This document shows, one piece after another, positions 1 through 5,203 of a stretch of 5,475 nucleotides of DNA (within the stretch, counting starts at the first letter, position 1; each line of letters begins with the position of its first letter). The stretch is taken from NCBI GenBank assembly GCA_016217775.1, contig JACRGG010000016.1, positions 1 through 5,475 of the forward strand, given 5' to 3'. The position numbers were made by a program, and so were the translations under genes. The stretch is from Microcaldota archaeon. GTDB lineage: Archaea > Micrarchaeota > Micrarchaeia > Norongarragalinales > UBA97. Under the pieces are notes generated by a model that saw only the letters and a program-made list of their open reading frames with translations, did no database searches and was not told the origin of the DNA.

Positions 1-414
1 AAATCACTGGGGATTGCCGACGACTTGGTTTACCGCCATCCCTTTCCCGGGCCGGGCTTGGCTATTCGCGTGCTCGGCGAGATTACCCACGAGCGCCTCG
101 ACATTTTGCGCGAGGCAGACGCGATTTTCATCGAGGAGCTGAAGAAAACGGGCTGGTACAACAAGGTTTGGCAGGCTTTCTGCGCGATTCTCCCCGTGAA
201 AGCGGTTGGGGTGAAGGGGGACGCGAGAAGCTACGAGTACTTGATAGCAATTCGCGCGGTGTCAAGCGTGGATGGAATGACTGCCGACTGGTCGCGGCTC
301 CCCCCTGAACTTCTCGAGCGCGTCAGCTCGCGAATCATTAATGAAGTCAAGGGAGTCAGCCGAGTCTTGTACGACATTTCGCAAAAACCCCCGGCGACGA
401 TTGAATACGAATAA
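1..414 (+). CDS. guaA: GMP synthase (glutamine-hydrolysing), synthetase/dimerisation C-terminus, 5' truncated
   Basis: The enzyme aminates XMP to GMP using ATP, the last step of guanine nucleotide synthesis in the cytoplasm. The frame is open from base 1 and ends in TAA at 412-414, giving 137 residues of the C-terminal part. Seen directly: [16 protein letters not shown] near the start, then [54 protein letters not shown] and the family ending KPPATIEYE. These are hallmark blocks of the GuaA C-terminal dimerisation domain, which binds XMP. The TTG at 25 is not a start, because coding homology continues to the window edge. In many archaea the glutaminase and synthetase are separate proteins (GuaAa and GuaAb). 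The N-terminal part lies outside, so it is unclear whether this is a fused GuaA or the separate synthetase subunit. An oligo-T tract follows the stop. Confidence 0.97.
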   Translation, partial: KSLGIADDLVYRHPFPGPGLAIRVLGEITHERLDILREADAIFIEELKKTGWYNKVWQAFCAILPVKAVGVKGDARSYEYLIAIRAVSSVDGMTADWSRLPPELLERVSSRIINEVKGVSRVLYDISQKPPATIEYE

Positions 415-417
415 ATA

Positions 418-425
418 GCTTTTTT
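418..425 (+). terminator. Oligo-T terminator after guaA
   Basis: Six consecutive T residues (420-425) lie six bases beyond the guaA stop codon, with no convincing stem before them. A T-tract alone is enough for termination by archaeal RNA polymerase. The site sits in the 70-base gap between guaA and the converging hicB-like gene, where a terminator is expected. Confidence 0.5.
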
Positions 426-484
426 GTTATAGGCGCAATGGATTTGTTGGGAAGAAAGAGTTTAAGGAAAAGGCTTTTGTTGCT

Positions 485-718
485 TTACGCTGGAAATGGG
501 ATTTCCAATGTCGTGACTAGCCTTTTTCCCTGCTGCTTGCGGAGTTGCTTTAATTCGCTTGAAGTCAGGCACTCCAAGTGGAGTTCAACTGCTTCTTTCA
601 GGTTGGCCAGCGCTTGCTTAATGTCGTCTCCTTGGGAAGCCACGTCTAAGTCGGGGCACCAGGCGGAAAAAGATTTCCCCTCTGGAACAATCACTGCCGA
701 AAATCCAAGCACATTCAT
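485..718 (-). CDS. HicB-family antitoxin-like protein, no adjacent HicA
   Basis: A 77-residue protein of the HicB/UPF0150 family, which folds as a partial RNase H domain. In type II toxin-antitoxin pairs it neutralises the HicA mRNA interferase. Seen: FSAVIVPEGKSFSAWCPDLD (residues 6-25), then VASQGDDIKQALANLKEAVELHLE, the typical pattern of two strands followed by a helix. The C-terminus ends VTTLEIPFPA, with no separate ribbon-helix-helix or HTH domain, as in the short HicB-like form. I chose the ATG at 718-716 because it puts the conserved strand at the usual distance from the N-terminus and has AAAGGT upstream. A GTG at 769 would add 17 residues and overlap the stop of the reductase gene. 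No HicA (about 60-80 aa, with a GSH motif) fits in the 70 bases downstream or lies upstream, so it looks orphaned. Solitary HicB-like proteins are common, and the antitoxin role is inferred only from the family. Confidence 0.82.
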   Translation of the reverse strand: MNVLGFSAVIVPEGKSFSAWCPDLDVASQGDDIKQALANLKEAVELHLECLTSSELKQLRKQQGKRLVTTLEIPFPA

Positions 719-736
719 ACGATAAACCTTTAACAA

Positions 737-750
737 CAATATTTTTTTTG
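737..750 (-). promoter_or_regulatory. Possible TATA box for the hicB-like gene
   Basis: On the minus strand an A-tract running into AAAATATT is centred about 25 bases upstream of the ATG at 718. This is the spacing of an archaeal TATA box for a leaderless transcript. The gene also has AAAGGT between this box and the start, so translation from a longer message reading through from the reductase gene, 44 bases away, is equally possible. Confidence 0.3.
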
Positions 751-762
751 CAAACTGCGTTT

Positions 763-1941
763 CTACCACCCGTAGTGGTCGGCTTTTGAGTACGCGAACG
801 CCTTCATTACTTGCACGGGTTTTTTCGAGAGCATTCCTGGCTTTGCGATTATGGAGGACAACCCGATTTTAATCTTGCCTGCCGTAGTCAAGTCGTTTAA
901 TTTAGCGGGAAGCTTTCGCGCGACTTCAAACAACTCCTCATCGGAATAAGTGTACAAGGCTTTCTTCCCGCCCACAATCGAGCCATAATCCGGAAACTCC
1001 GGCTTCCACAATTTCTCGTAAGCCGAGAACTGCTGTTTTGAAAAATCGTTTTTTTCAAACGCGTCCTTAAGCACTCGCGCCGCGAACTCCCCGCTTTTCA
1101 ACGACAAGTGAGTCCCGCCCTCGAAAAGAGGTGAGGTAAACCCGGCCGCGTCCCCGACCAACAAGAGGCGTTCATCATATGTGTTCGGCAGCGGCCCGCT
1201 TGCGGGAATCAACCCCCCGAAGCTCTTGTTTATCTTCTTGCCCGACCACCCCTTGATTTTCAAGAACTCGTCGGTGAAAACCTTCGCCTTCGTCTTGTCC
1301 GTAGTTACGAGCCCGACGTTCGCGCGCCCGCGGCTTTTTGGAATCATCCACAAGTACCCGTTAGGCGCCAACTTCGGCCAAATGTAGAAGTCCATAAACT
1401 CGTCTTGCGGAATTTCCTCCATTTCGTACTGAAACCCGATTACGGATTCAAAGCGCGCGTTTAAGTTCAGGTATCTTGACACTACGGACTGCACTCCGCT
1501 CGCGTCAACAATCGTTTTTGCAGTAACGTCTTCTTTTCCCGCCACGCTAATCTTCCACCCGTTCTCAACACGCGATGCAGCGCTCACGCGGCTTGAAAGA
1601 TTTATTTTCGCCCCGTTCTTCTCCGCCTCGCCCGCAAGCCACTGCTCGAACAAGTGCTTTTCCAAAACAAATCCCTCTTCCTCCAAGACCGTGCTCGCGT
1701 TGTTAGGAAAGACTACTCGAATCCCGCTTACTTTGCGCGAGACAACCGAATTAGGGATTTCAAGCGAGGTGTTGCCAAGCGCATATTGGCTTAGGCACTC
1801 CCCGCAGTGCACTGGCTCGCCGATTGCAGAATGCTCTTCCAAGACAATGGTTGAAAGCCCGCGCCTTGAACAGTGAATAGCCGCGCTTCCCCCCGCGGGC
1901 CCGGCTCCAATTATTGCAACGTCAAATTCCATAAAAACCAT
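763..1941 (-). CDS. Geranylgeranyl reductase-family FAD-dependent oxidoreductase
   Basis: A complete 392-residue flavoprotein, the usual length for archaeal geranylgeranyl reductases, which saturate double bonds of geranylgeranyl chains in membrane lipids or related isoprenoids. Seen: an N-terminal Rossmann FAD motif GAGPAGG (G12, G14, G17), an acidic residue ending the second strand (VLEE, about 33-36), the family block PVHCGECLS (43-51), YLWMIPK (196-202, matching the family YxWxFP pattern), and the second FAD motif VGDAAG (262-267) followed by PLFEGGTHLSLKSGEFAA. The last block matches the family GG-x-SG-AA helix. No membrane helix or signal peptide is seen, so it is probably cytoplasmic or peripheral at the membrane. 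The ATG at 1941 sits just downstream of a predicted TATA box; M4 (1932) is an alternative. Lipid saturation is the likeliest role, but related enzymes act on quinones and chlorophyll side chains. It lies 77 bases downstream of cimA and may have its own promoter. Confidence 0.9.
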   Translation of the reverse strand: MVFMEFDVAIIGAGPAGGSAAIHCSRRGLSTIVLEEHSAIGEPVHCGECLSQYALGNTSLEIPNSVVSRKVSGIRVVFPNNASTVLEEEGFVLEKHLFEQWLAGEAEKNGAKINLSSRVSAASRVENGWKISVAGKEDVTAKTIVDASGVQSVVSRYLNLNARFESVIGFQYEMEEIPQDEFMDFYIWPKLAPNGYLWMIPKSRGRANVGLVTTDKTKAKVFTDEFLKIKGWSGKKINKSFGGLIPASGPLPNTYDERLLLVGDAAGFTSPLFEGGTHLSLKSGEFAARVLKDAFEKNDFSKQQFSAYEKLWKPEFPDYGSIVGGKKALYTYSDEELFEVARKLPAKLNDLTTAGKIKIGLSSIIAKPGMLSKKPVQVMKAFAYSKADHYGW

Positions 1942-1970
1942 TCAACTAGATTATGCTACTCGCGCAGAAA

Positions 1971-1980
1971 ATAATTATAA
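1971..1980 (-). promoter_or_regulatory. Candidate TATA box for the geranylgeranyl reductase gene
   Basis: On the minus strand TTATAATTAT lies 30-39 bases upstream of the ATG at 1941. Initiation about 25 bases downstream would fall near 1948-1951, giving a leader of only 7-10 bases. That agrees with the lack of any Shine-Dalgarno sequence before this start, and suggests transcription independent of cimA. Confidence 0.45.
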
Positions 1981-1981
1981 C

Positions 1982-2015
1982 CGAGTTTTAATCGCTTTTG
2001 GTTAACTCGTTTTTT
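1982..2015 (+). terminator. Hairpin plus T6 in the cimA-reductase gap (terminator-like on the + strand)
   Basis: CGAGTT (1982-1987) pairs with AACTCG (2004-2009) in a 6-bp stem with a 16-base loop, followed directly by TTTTTT (2010-2015). Read on the + strand this resembles an intrinsic terminator. However, both flanking genes are on the minus strand, where the T-tract is an A-tract lying before the stem. It may stop antisense transcription into cimA, form a 3' hairpin on the cimA mRNA, or be chance. Confidence 0.3.
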
Positions 2016-2018
2016 CCA

Positions 2019-3527
2019 TTATTTGAGTGGGCCGCGGGCGTAATTAAGCATATTCTCGGTCGCCTTGATTGCGGCGATTACCTGGTCGCAGTCAATTCCA
2101 ATAGTGTTAAACTCTATTCCAGCGTCCTCCCACGTTATCGTCGCCTCGACCAACGCGCTGGTCTTTCCGCCCGGCGGGATTCTCACCTCGTAGTCGACTA
2201 GATGCGGGAGTTTCAAGCGGGTTTTCGCGGCAATTTTTTCCAACGCGCTGAAAAACGCGTCGAAACCACCGTCCCCATCGCCGTGCTCTTCAAAAACACT
2301 GTCTTCATTGCGCAGCTTCAAGAACGCCCGCGCCTTGTCTGTTTTTCTAGTCTCCACCATAAAGTCAAGCACTTGAACCTTTCGCGCGAGCGGGCGCTTT
2401 AAAACTTCGTTGACGATAAACGGCAAGTCGCTTTCGCAAACGCTCTTCCCCCTGTCGCCTAATGACACCACGTGGTTTTTCACGAGCATCAACTCGTCGG
2501 CGCTTAAGTTAATCCCTAGCTTCTCCAAGTTAATCTCCAAGCTCGCCCTTCCCATTAGCTTTCCTACCGCGTACTGCGTCGTCCTGCCAAAGCGCTCGGG
2601 CTTAAGCAGGCTCTCGTACGCCCCCGCCTTTTTGTTCCCGTGCGCGTGCACTCCAGCAACGTGGTAGACAATATTTTTCCCGACGATTGGCTTGTTTGAG
2701 CCGCACTTAACCCCGCTAAGCCCTTCGACTAGCTTGCTTAACGCAAGCAATTTCTTCTCGTCAACCCCGCAGTCGACTCCGTAAAAATCCTTCAGCCCAA
2801 CGACGACTTCATCAAGCGCCGCGTTGCCAGTTCGCTCCCCCAAGCCGTTCACCGTAACGTGCAAGCCGTTGACTCCCGCGTTAGCCGCACTCAAGGAATT
2901 CGCGAGTGCGAGGCCGTAATCGTTGTGCGCGTGAAAATCAAGCCGCGCGGAGGGAAATTTTTCGCGCAGGAAAGCGATTTCTTCAAAAACTTGATTCGGG
3001 TTCATCACCCCAAGGGTGTCCGCGAGCATTATCCTGTTGACGCCGGCGTCGAGCAAGTTTTGCACCGCGCGCAAAGTAAATTCTTTTTCAGTGCCGACCG
3101 CGCTTCCCCACTGCTCCAAGTACGCGTTGGCTGTTAACCCGCGCGAGAAAGCGTAATCAATTACTTCCCTGATTTTCCTAAAATGCGTTTGCTCGTCCTG
3201 GCTCAACTGCGCTTGGAGGCGGCTAAGCGAGCCTTTCGTAAGCAAGTTGATTGTTTTCGCCCCGCTTTCGCTCACCCAGTCGACTGATTCCTCGTCTAAA
3301 AACCCGAGGACTTCAATGCATTCAAGCAAGTTGTTCTCGCGCGCCCAACCGCAGATTTTTTGAACCGACGCTTTCTCCCCGCTTGACACCCTAGCGCTCG
3401 CCACCTCGATTCTCCTAACTCTAGCAGAAGTAAGCAAGAACTGGGCTATCGCAAGCTTGGCGCTTTGGTCAAACTGCACTCCCTTAGTCTGCTCGCCGTC
3501 GCGCAGCGTCGTATCCATTAGTTCCAT
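2019..3527 (-). CDS. cimA: (R)-citramalate synthase, Leptospira-type (isopropylmalate synthase family)
   Basis: Predicted to condense pyruvate and acetyl-CoA to (R)-citramalate, opening the threonine-independent isoleucine route. The 502-residue protein starts with a TIM barrel: DTTLRDGEQT (5-14, with R9, D10 and the metal ligand region), HAHNDYG (199-205, HxH metal site) and NGLGERTGNAALDE (227-240). AGVHAHGNKKAGAY (291-304) lies in the linker, and the C-terminal LeuA regulatory domain has GDGGFDAF (418-425), DYEVRIPPGGKTSALVEA and a terminal ATENMLN. From recall of Leptospira interrogans CimA (about 516 aa), similarity runs end to end. Its reported pyruvate-pocket residues L81, L104 and Y144 correspond to L74, L96 and Y136 here, all conserved, which favours citramalate over isopropylmalate synthesis. 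In the reported isoleucine site most positions match, but Y430 is F422 and P493 is C480. A strong GGGAGGGG precedes the ATG. No leuB, leuC or leuD genes are in the window. Isopropylmalate synthase is the main alternative. Confidence 0.88.
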   Translation of the reverse strand: MELMDTTLRDGEQTKGVQFDQSAKLAIAQFLLTSARVRRIEVASARVSSGEKASVQKICGWARENNLLECIEVLGFLDEESVDWVSESGAKTINLLTKGSLSRLQAQLSQDEQTHFRKIREVIDYAFSRGLTANAYLEQWGSAVGTEKEFTLRAVQNLLDAGVNRIMLADTLGVMNPNQVFEEIAFLREKFPSARLDFHAHNDYGLALANSLSAANAGVNGLHVTVNGLGERTGNAALDEVVVGLKDFYGVDCGVDEKKLLALSKLVEGLSGVKCGSNKPIVGKNIVYHVAGVHAHGNKKAGAYESLLKPERFGRTTQYAVGKLMGRASLEINLEKLGINLSADELMLVKNHVVSLGDRGKSVCESDLPFIVNEVLKRPLARKVQVLDFMVETRKTDKARAFLKLRNEDSVFEEHGDGDGGFDAFFSALEKIAAKTRLKLPHLVDYEVRIPPGGKTSALVEATITWEDAGIEFNTIGIDCDQVIAAIKATENMLNYARGPLK

Positions 3528-3535
3528 AATTCATA

Positions 3536-3543
3536 CCCCTCCC
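3536..3543 (-). promoter_or_regulatory. Strong ribosome binding site of cimA
   Basis: On the minus strand GGGAGGGG ends 8 bases before the ATG at 3527-3525, and contains GGAGG complementary to the 16S 3' end. It fixes the start. An out-of-frame ATG at 3534-3532 lies too close to the site. Its presence means cimA is not leaderless, so its transcript must begin upstream of about 3545. Confidence 0.7.
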
Positions 3544-3561
3544 TTTTCTTAAAATCTCTAA

Positions 3562-3615
3562 AAATAGTGGCTCGGCGTTCAGCCAATAATGCCGGCGGTT
3601 GCTCCACTACTATTT
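3562..3615. repeat. Interrupted inverted repeat with an internal hairpin
   Basis: AAATAGTGG (3562-3570) faces CCACTACTATTT (3604-3615). GTGG pairs with CCAC and AAATA with TATTT, leaving three bases (3608-3610) bulged in the right arm. An alternative local stem, TGGCT (3568-3572) with AGCCA (3581-3585), has an 8-base loop. On the minus strand, towards cimA, this small hairpin is followed within two bases by ATTTTT. It is therefore a possible operator, a leader hairpin or an attenuator-like terminator, depending on where the cimA transcript begins. Confidence 0.4.
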
Positions 3616-3665
3616 GAATTAGGGGAATAACCGCATTGTTTTAGGAAGGGGTTCATAACCATTTC

Positions 3666-3672
3666 TTAATAT
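3666..3672 (+). promoter_or_regulatory. Possible TATA box for the signalling cluster
   Basis: TTAATAT is the best plus-strand TATA-like match upstream of the first receiver gene, with a predicted start about 25 bases on, near 3694. The match to the archaeal consensus is only fair and the upstream BRE region is not clearly purine-rich, so this is tentative. Confidence 0.25.
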
Positions 3673-3840
3673 CTTTTTTCGTTAAAAAGCCTTTTGTTGC
3701 TGTGGACTCGCGGGAGTGGTTTCTTGCCCTCGTATTCGGTAGGTTCTTTAATCCGCGTTGAGAAAGACTTTTGGAAGCGCGGCCGGGTTGCGTTTTTGGC
3801 GCGGCGCAAACTTTCATGGCTTTCTTGGAGCTGGTTTTTT

Positions 3841-4194
3841 ATGGGGAGGAAGAAGATTCTCGTAGTGGACGACGATTTCGACACGCTAAAGTCAATCGAG
3901 CAGATTCTCGACAAGGACGGCTACGCGGTTTCCGTGGCGACAAACGCGATGCAGGCCCTCGACAAGCTCGGCGACGACGGGTTTTCGCTAATCCTAATCG
4001 ACGTGATAATGCCGAACTTGTCCGGGTACGAGCTTTTGCGCATCCTTAGGCAAAAGTACGACCACAACGTGCCGATGATTTTCATATCAATAAAGCCTCG
4101 GGCTGAAATCAACTTGAAGGAGGCCGACGGGTTCATCCAAAAGCCGTTTTCAAAAAAGCAGCTTTCCGACGCGGTCGCGAATCTGATAGGCTGA
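3841..4194 (+). CDS. Stand-alone CheY-like response regulator receiver (first of two)
   Basis: A 117-residue protein made only of a phospho-receiver domain. Seen: KKILVVDDD at the N-terminus with the acidic pocket D10-D12, phospho-acceptor D54 in LIDVIMP, the switch Ser at S83 (MIFISI), and invariant K101 in FIQKPF. All residues needed for Mg-dependent phosphorylation are present, so it should take phosphate from a histidine kinase. There is no DNA-binding or enzymatic output domain, so it probably acts by protein contact, as CheY or Spo0F do. The ATG at 3841 puts the KKILVVDD strand at its usual position, with GGAG (3827-3830) ten bases before it. The loop between S83 and K101 is shorter than in the second receiver. 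It is the first gene of a same-strand cluster; the next receiver begins 31 bases after its stop. The partner kinase is unknown, and the truncated membrane protein at 5204 is a candidate. Confidence 0.93.
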   Translation: MGRKKILVVDDDFDTLKSIEQILDKDGYAVSVATNAMQALDKLGDDGFSLILIDVIMPNLSGYELLRILRQKYDHNVPMIFISIKPRAEINLKEADGFIQKPFSKKQLSDAVANLIG

Positions 4195-4210
4195 CTTGGC
4201 GGCTGAAAAA

Positions 4211-4216
4211 AGGTGA
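4211..4216 (+). promoter_or_regulatory. Ribosome binding site deciding the start of the second receiver
   Basis: AGGTGA closely matches the archaeal anti-16S consensus. It lies nine bases before the GTG at 4226 but directly abuts the in-frame GTG at 4217, so it supports 4226 as the start. Confidence 0.6.
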
Positions 4217-4225
4217 GTGGGGGAA

Positions 4226-4600
4226 GTGGCTAAAAACATTTTGGTAGTCGACGACGAGCCGGACATCCGCGAGTCGGTGAGGCAAGTCCTCCAGACGAAG
4301 GGGTACGCGGTCTCTCTGGCCGAGGACGGGCAGGGTTTTCTGGACGAGCTGGACAAAAGCATTCCGGATATGGTTCTTCTCGACATTATGATGCCGGGGC
4401 TTACGACAAAGCAGATTCTCGCTCGCGTTCAAGCAAAGCCAAAGTGCGCGGGGATGAAAATAATGTTTTTGACCGCGCTTCATATGACCGAGGCGGAGAA
4501 GGAGGGCCTGCTTAAGGAAAAAAACGTGGCGGGCTTCGTCACCAAGCCGTTCAAGATAGCCTCCTTGCTTGAGCAAGTGGCGAAAGTGTGCGGAAAATAG
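4226..4600 (+). CDS. Stand-alone CheY-like response regulator receiver (second of two)
   Basis: A 124-residue single receiver domain. Seen: KNILVVDDEPD with D9 and D10 forming the metal-binding pair, phospho-acceptor D53 in LLDIMMPG, switch T83 in MFLTAL, and K107 in FVTKPF. All key residues are intact and no output domain follows. The start is GTG; 4226 fits the upstream AGGTGA and gives the N-terminus MAKNILVVDDEP. An alternative GTG at 4217 adds three residues. It shares the fold and short motifs such as GYAVS with the preceding receiver but differs widely elsewhere. The pair is thus an old duplication or two separate receivers rather than a recent copy. Two receivers next to each other suggest a phosphorelay, a phosphate sink, or two outputs of one kinase; the sequence alone cannot choose. 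The next gene starts 45 bases after the stop. Confidence 0.93.
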   Translation: MAKNILVVDDEPDIRESVRQVLQTKGYAVSLAEDGQGFLDELDKSIPDMVLLDIMMPGLTTKQILARVQAKPKCAGMKIMFLTALHMTEAEKEGLLKEKNVAGFVTKPFKIASLLEQVAKVCGK

Positions 4601-4645
4601 TTTCAAGGGCTTTTCATCATTTGCCCGGGTGGAGCGTCTTCAAAT

Positions 4646-5176
4646 ATGGCAGTCGACATTGTTAAGGAATTCAAGGGCAACCGCACGGTGCTGCTGACGG
4701 TGAGTTCCTTAAACTACAATACTTTAGTCCCCCTCATAGCGAGGCAAATCGCGGAGGGCAACAAGGTGTGCTACGTCACGCTGAACAAGACCGCCCTCTC
4801 CTTAAAGGAGCGCTTTAGGAAGGAGAAAGTCAACTTGAAGAACATCGTCTTCGTTGACTGCATTTCAAAGACGATTATCGACGTGAAGGACTCGCGCGGC
4901 ATCACTTACGTCGACACGCCAAACTCGCTGACTGAAATCGGCCTGCAGATTACCGCCGCGCTCAACTCCGGGTTTAACTTCATTATCTTCGATTCGGTCA
5001 CGACGCTTTTAGTCTACCAAAAGACTATGAACATCGGAAAGTTCATCGCAAACATTTCAAACAAGGTCAGCATCAAGAACGGCCGCGCGCTGTTTTACGT
5101 GCTTTCACTCGCGGAGCAAAAGGCGATGATTCAGGAAATCAGCGTTTCGATGGACAAGGTAGTGAGCCTTGAGTGA
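4646..5176 (+). CDS. KaiC/RecA-superfamily-like protein with degenerate P-loop
   Basis: A 176-residue soluble protein whose strand and motif order resembles a single KaiC-like (RecA-fold) domain as found in many archaeal signalling clusters. Seen: a hydrophobic strand TVLLTVS (14-20) followed by SLNYNTLVPLIARQIAE where a Walker A would lie, but without GxxGxGKT; KVCYVTLNK (40-48), like the second strand of KaiC; NIVFVDCIS (66-74); TPNSLTEIGLQI (91-102); a Walker B-like strand FNFIIFDSVTTLLVY (110-124, D116); and a C-terminal MDKVVSLE, like the closing strand of KaiC domains. With no Walker A lysine, ATP hydrolysis is unlikely, so it may bind a nucleotide weakly or act as a scaffold or sensor. 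No transmembrane segment is seen. GGTGGAG (4628-4634) lies 11 bases before the ATG. Its position between two receivers and a membrane protein suggests a signalling role. The exact family is not recognised and the function is inferred. Confidence 0.75.
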   Translation: MAVDIVKEFKGNRTVLLTVSSLNYNTLVPLIARQIAEGNKVCYVTLNKTALSLKERFRKEKVNLKNIVFVDCISKTIIDVKDSRGITYVDTPNSLTEIGLQITAALNSGFNFIIFDSVTTLLVYQKTMNIGKFIANISNKVSIKNGRALFYVLSLAEQKAMIQEISVSMDKVVSLE

Positions 5177-5178
5177 AG

Positions 5179-5184
5179 TTTTTT
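5179..5184 (+). terminator. T6 tract between the KaiC-like gene and the membrane protein gene
   Basis: Six T residues followed by CCCCC lie just after the stop at 5176, in a 27-base gap. A T-tract of this length could cause partial termination and lower expression of the next gene. No stem precedes it, and the close spacing to a ribosome binding site (GGTG, 5194-5197) favours co-transcription. Confidence 0.25.
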
Positions 5185-5203
5185 CCCCCAAACGGTGCTT
5201 TGA

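Larger units (their letters stand above)
3528..3840. other. Divergent intergenic region between cimA and the receiver cluster
   Basis: These 313 bases hold no gene I can support. From left to right: the cimA ribosome binding site; an AT-rich minus-strand stretch (3549-3566) that includes TATTTTTA; a structured segment with inverted repeats (3562-3615); two related blocks, AGGGG-A-ATAACC (3621-3632) and AGGGG-TTC-ATAACC (3647-3660); a plus-strand TATA-like TTAATAT (3666-3672); a small CTTTTT/AAAAAG hairpin (3673-3689); and a GC-richer stretch up to 3840. If transcription starts near 3695, the first receiver gene has a leader of about 145 bases with possible stems CGCGG/CCGCG (3709-3713 with 3753-3757) and TTGCG/CGCAA (3787-3791 with 3805-3809). 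The frame is open upstream of 3841 from a TTG at 3694, but the 49 added residues are rich in W, R and S and do not resemble any receiver N-terminus. Confidence 0.6.

Noticed and set aside
438..725. Plus-strand open frame of 95 codons
   Set aside because: It lies antisense to the HicB-like gene, which has clear family motifs. The plus-strand translation has no recognisable domain and no ribosome binding site.
719..769. GTG at 769 as the start of the HicB-like gene
   Set aside because: The 17 added residues precede the conserved fold and are not typical of the family. The ATG at 718 has AAAGGT upstream and leaves no overlap with the reductase gene.
2859..3137. Plus-strand open frame of 92 codons within cimA
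   Set aside because: It is wholly antisense to the conserved barrel of cimA and shows no domain or start signal.
3705..3760. Possible tRNA in the intergenic region, from GGTTC near 3742 and a CGCGG/CCGCG stem
   Set aside because: The T-loop consensus (TTCRANY) is not met, no acceptor stem or anticodon arm can be drawn, and there is no discernible D-arm.
3694..3840. N-terminal extension of the first receiver from a TTG at 3694
   Set aside because: Receivers begin directly with the KKILVVDD strand. The extension is rich in Trp, Arg and Ser and looks non-coding, while ATG 3841 has GGAG ten bases upstream.
4133..4606. Long minus-strand open frame of 157 codons opposite the second receiver
   Set aside because: It is the antisense of a gene with intact catalytic residues. 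Its His, Arg and Leu-rich translation is typical of a shadow frame.
4601..4645. GGGC/GCCC hairpin between the second receiver and the KaiC-like gene
   Set aside because: Only four pairs with a 12-base loop and no T-tract afterwards; not enough to call a terminator.
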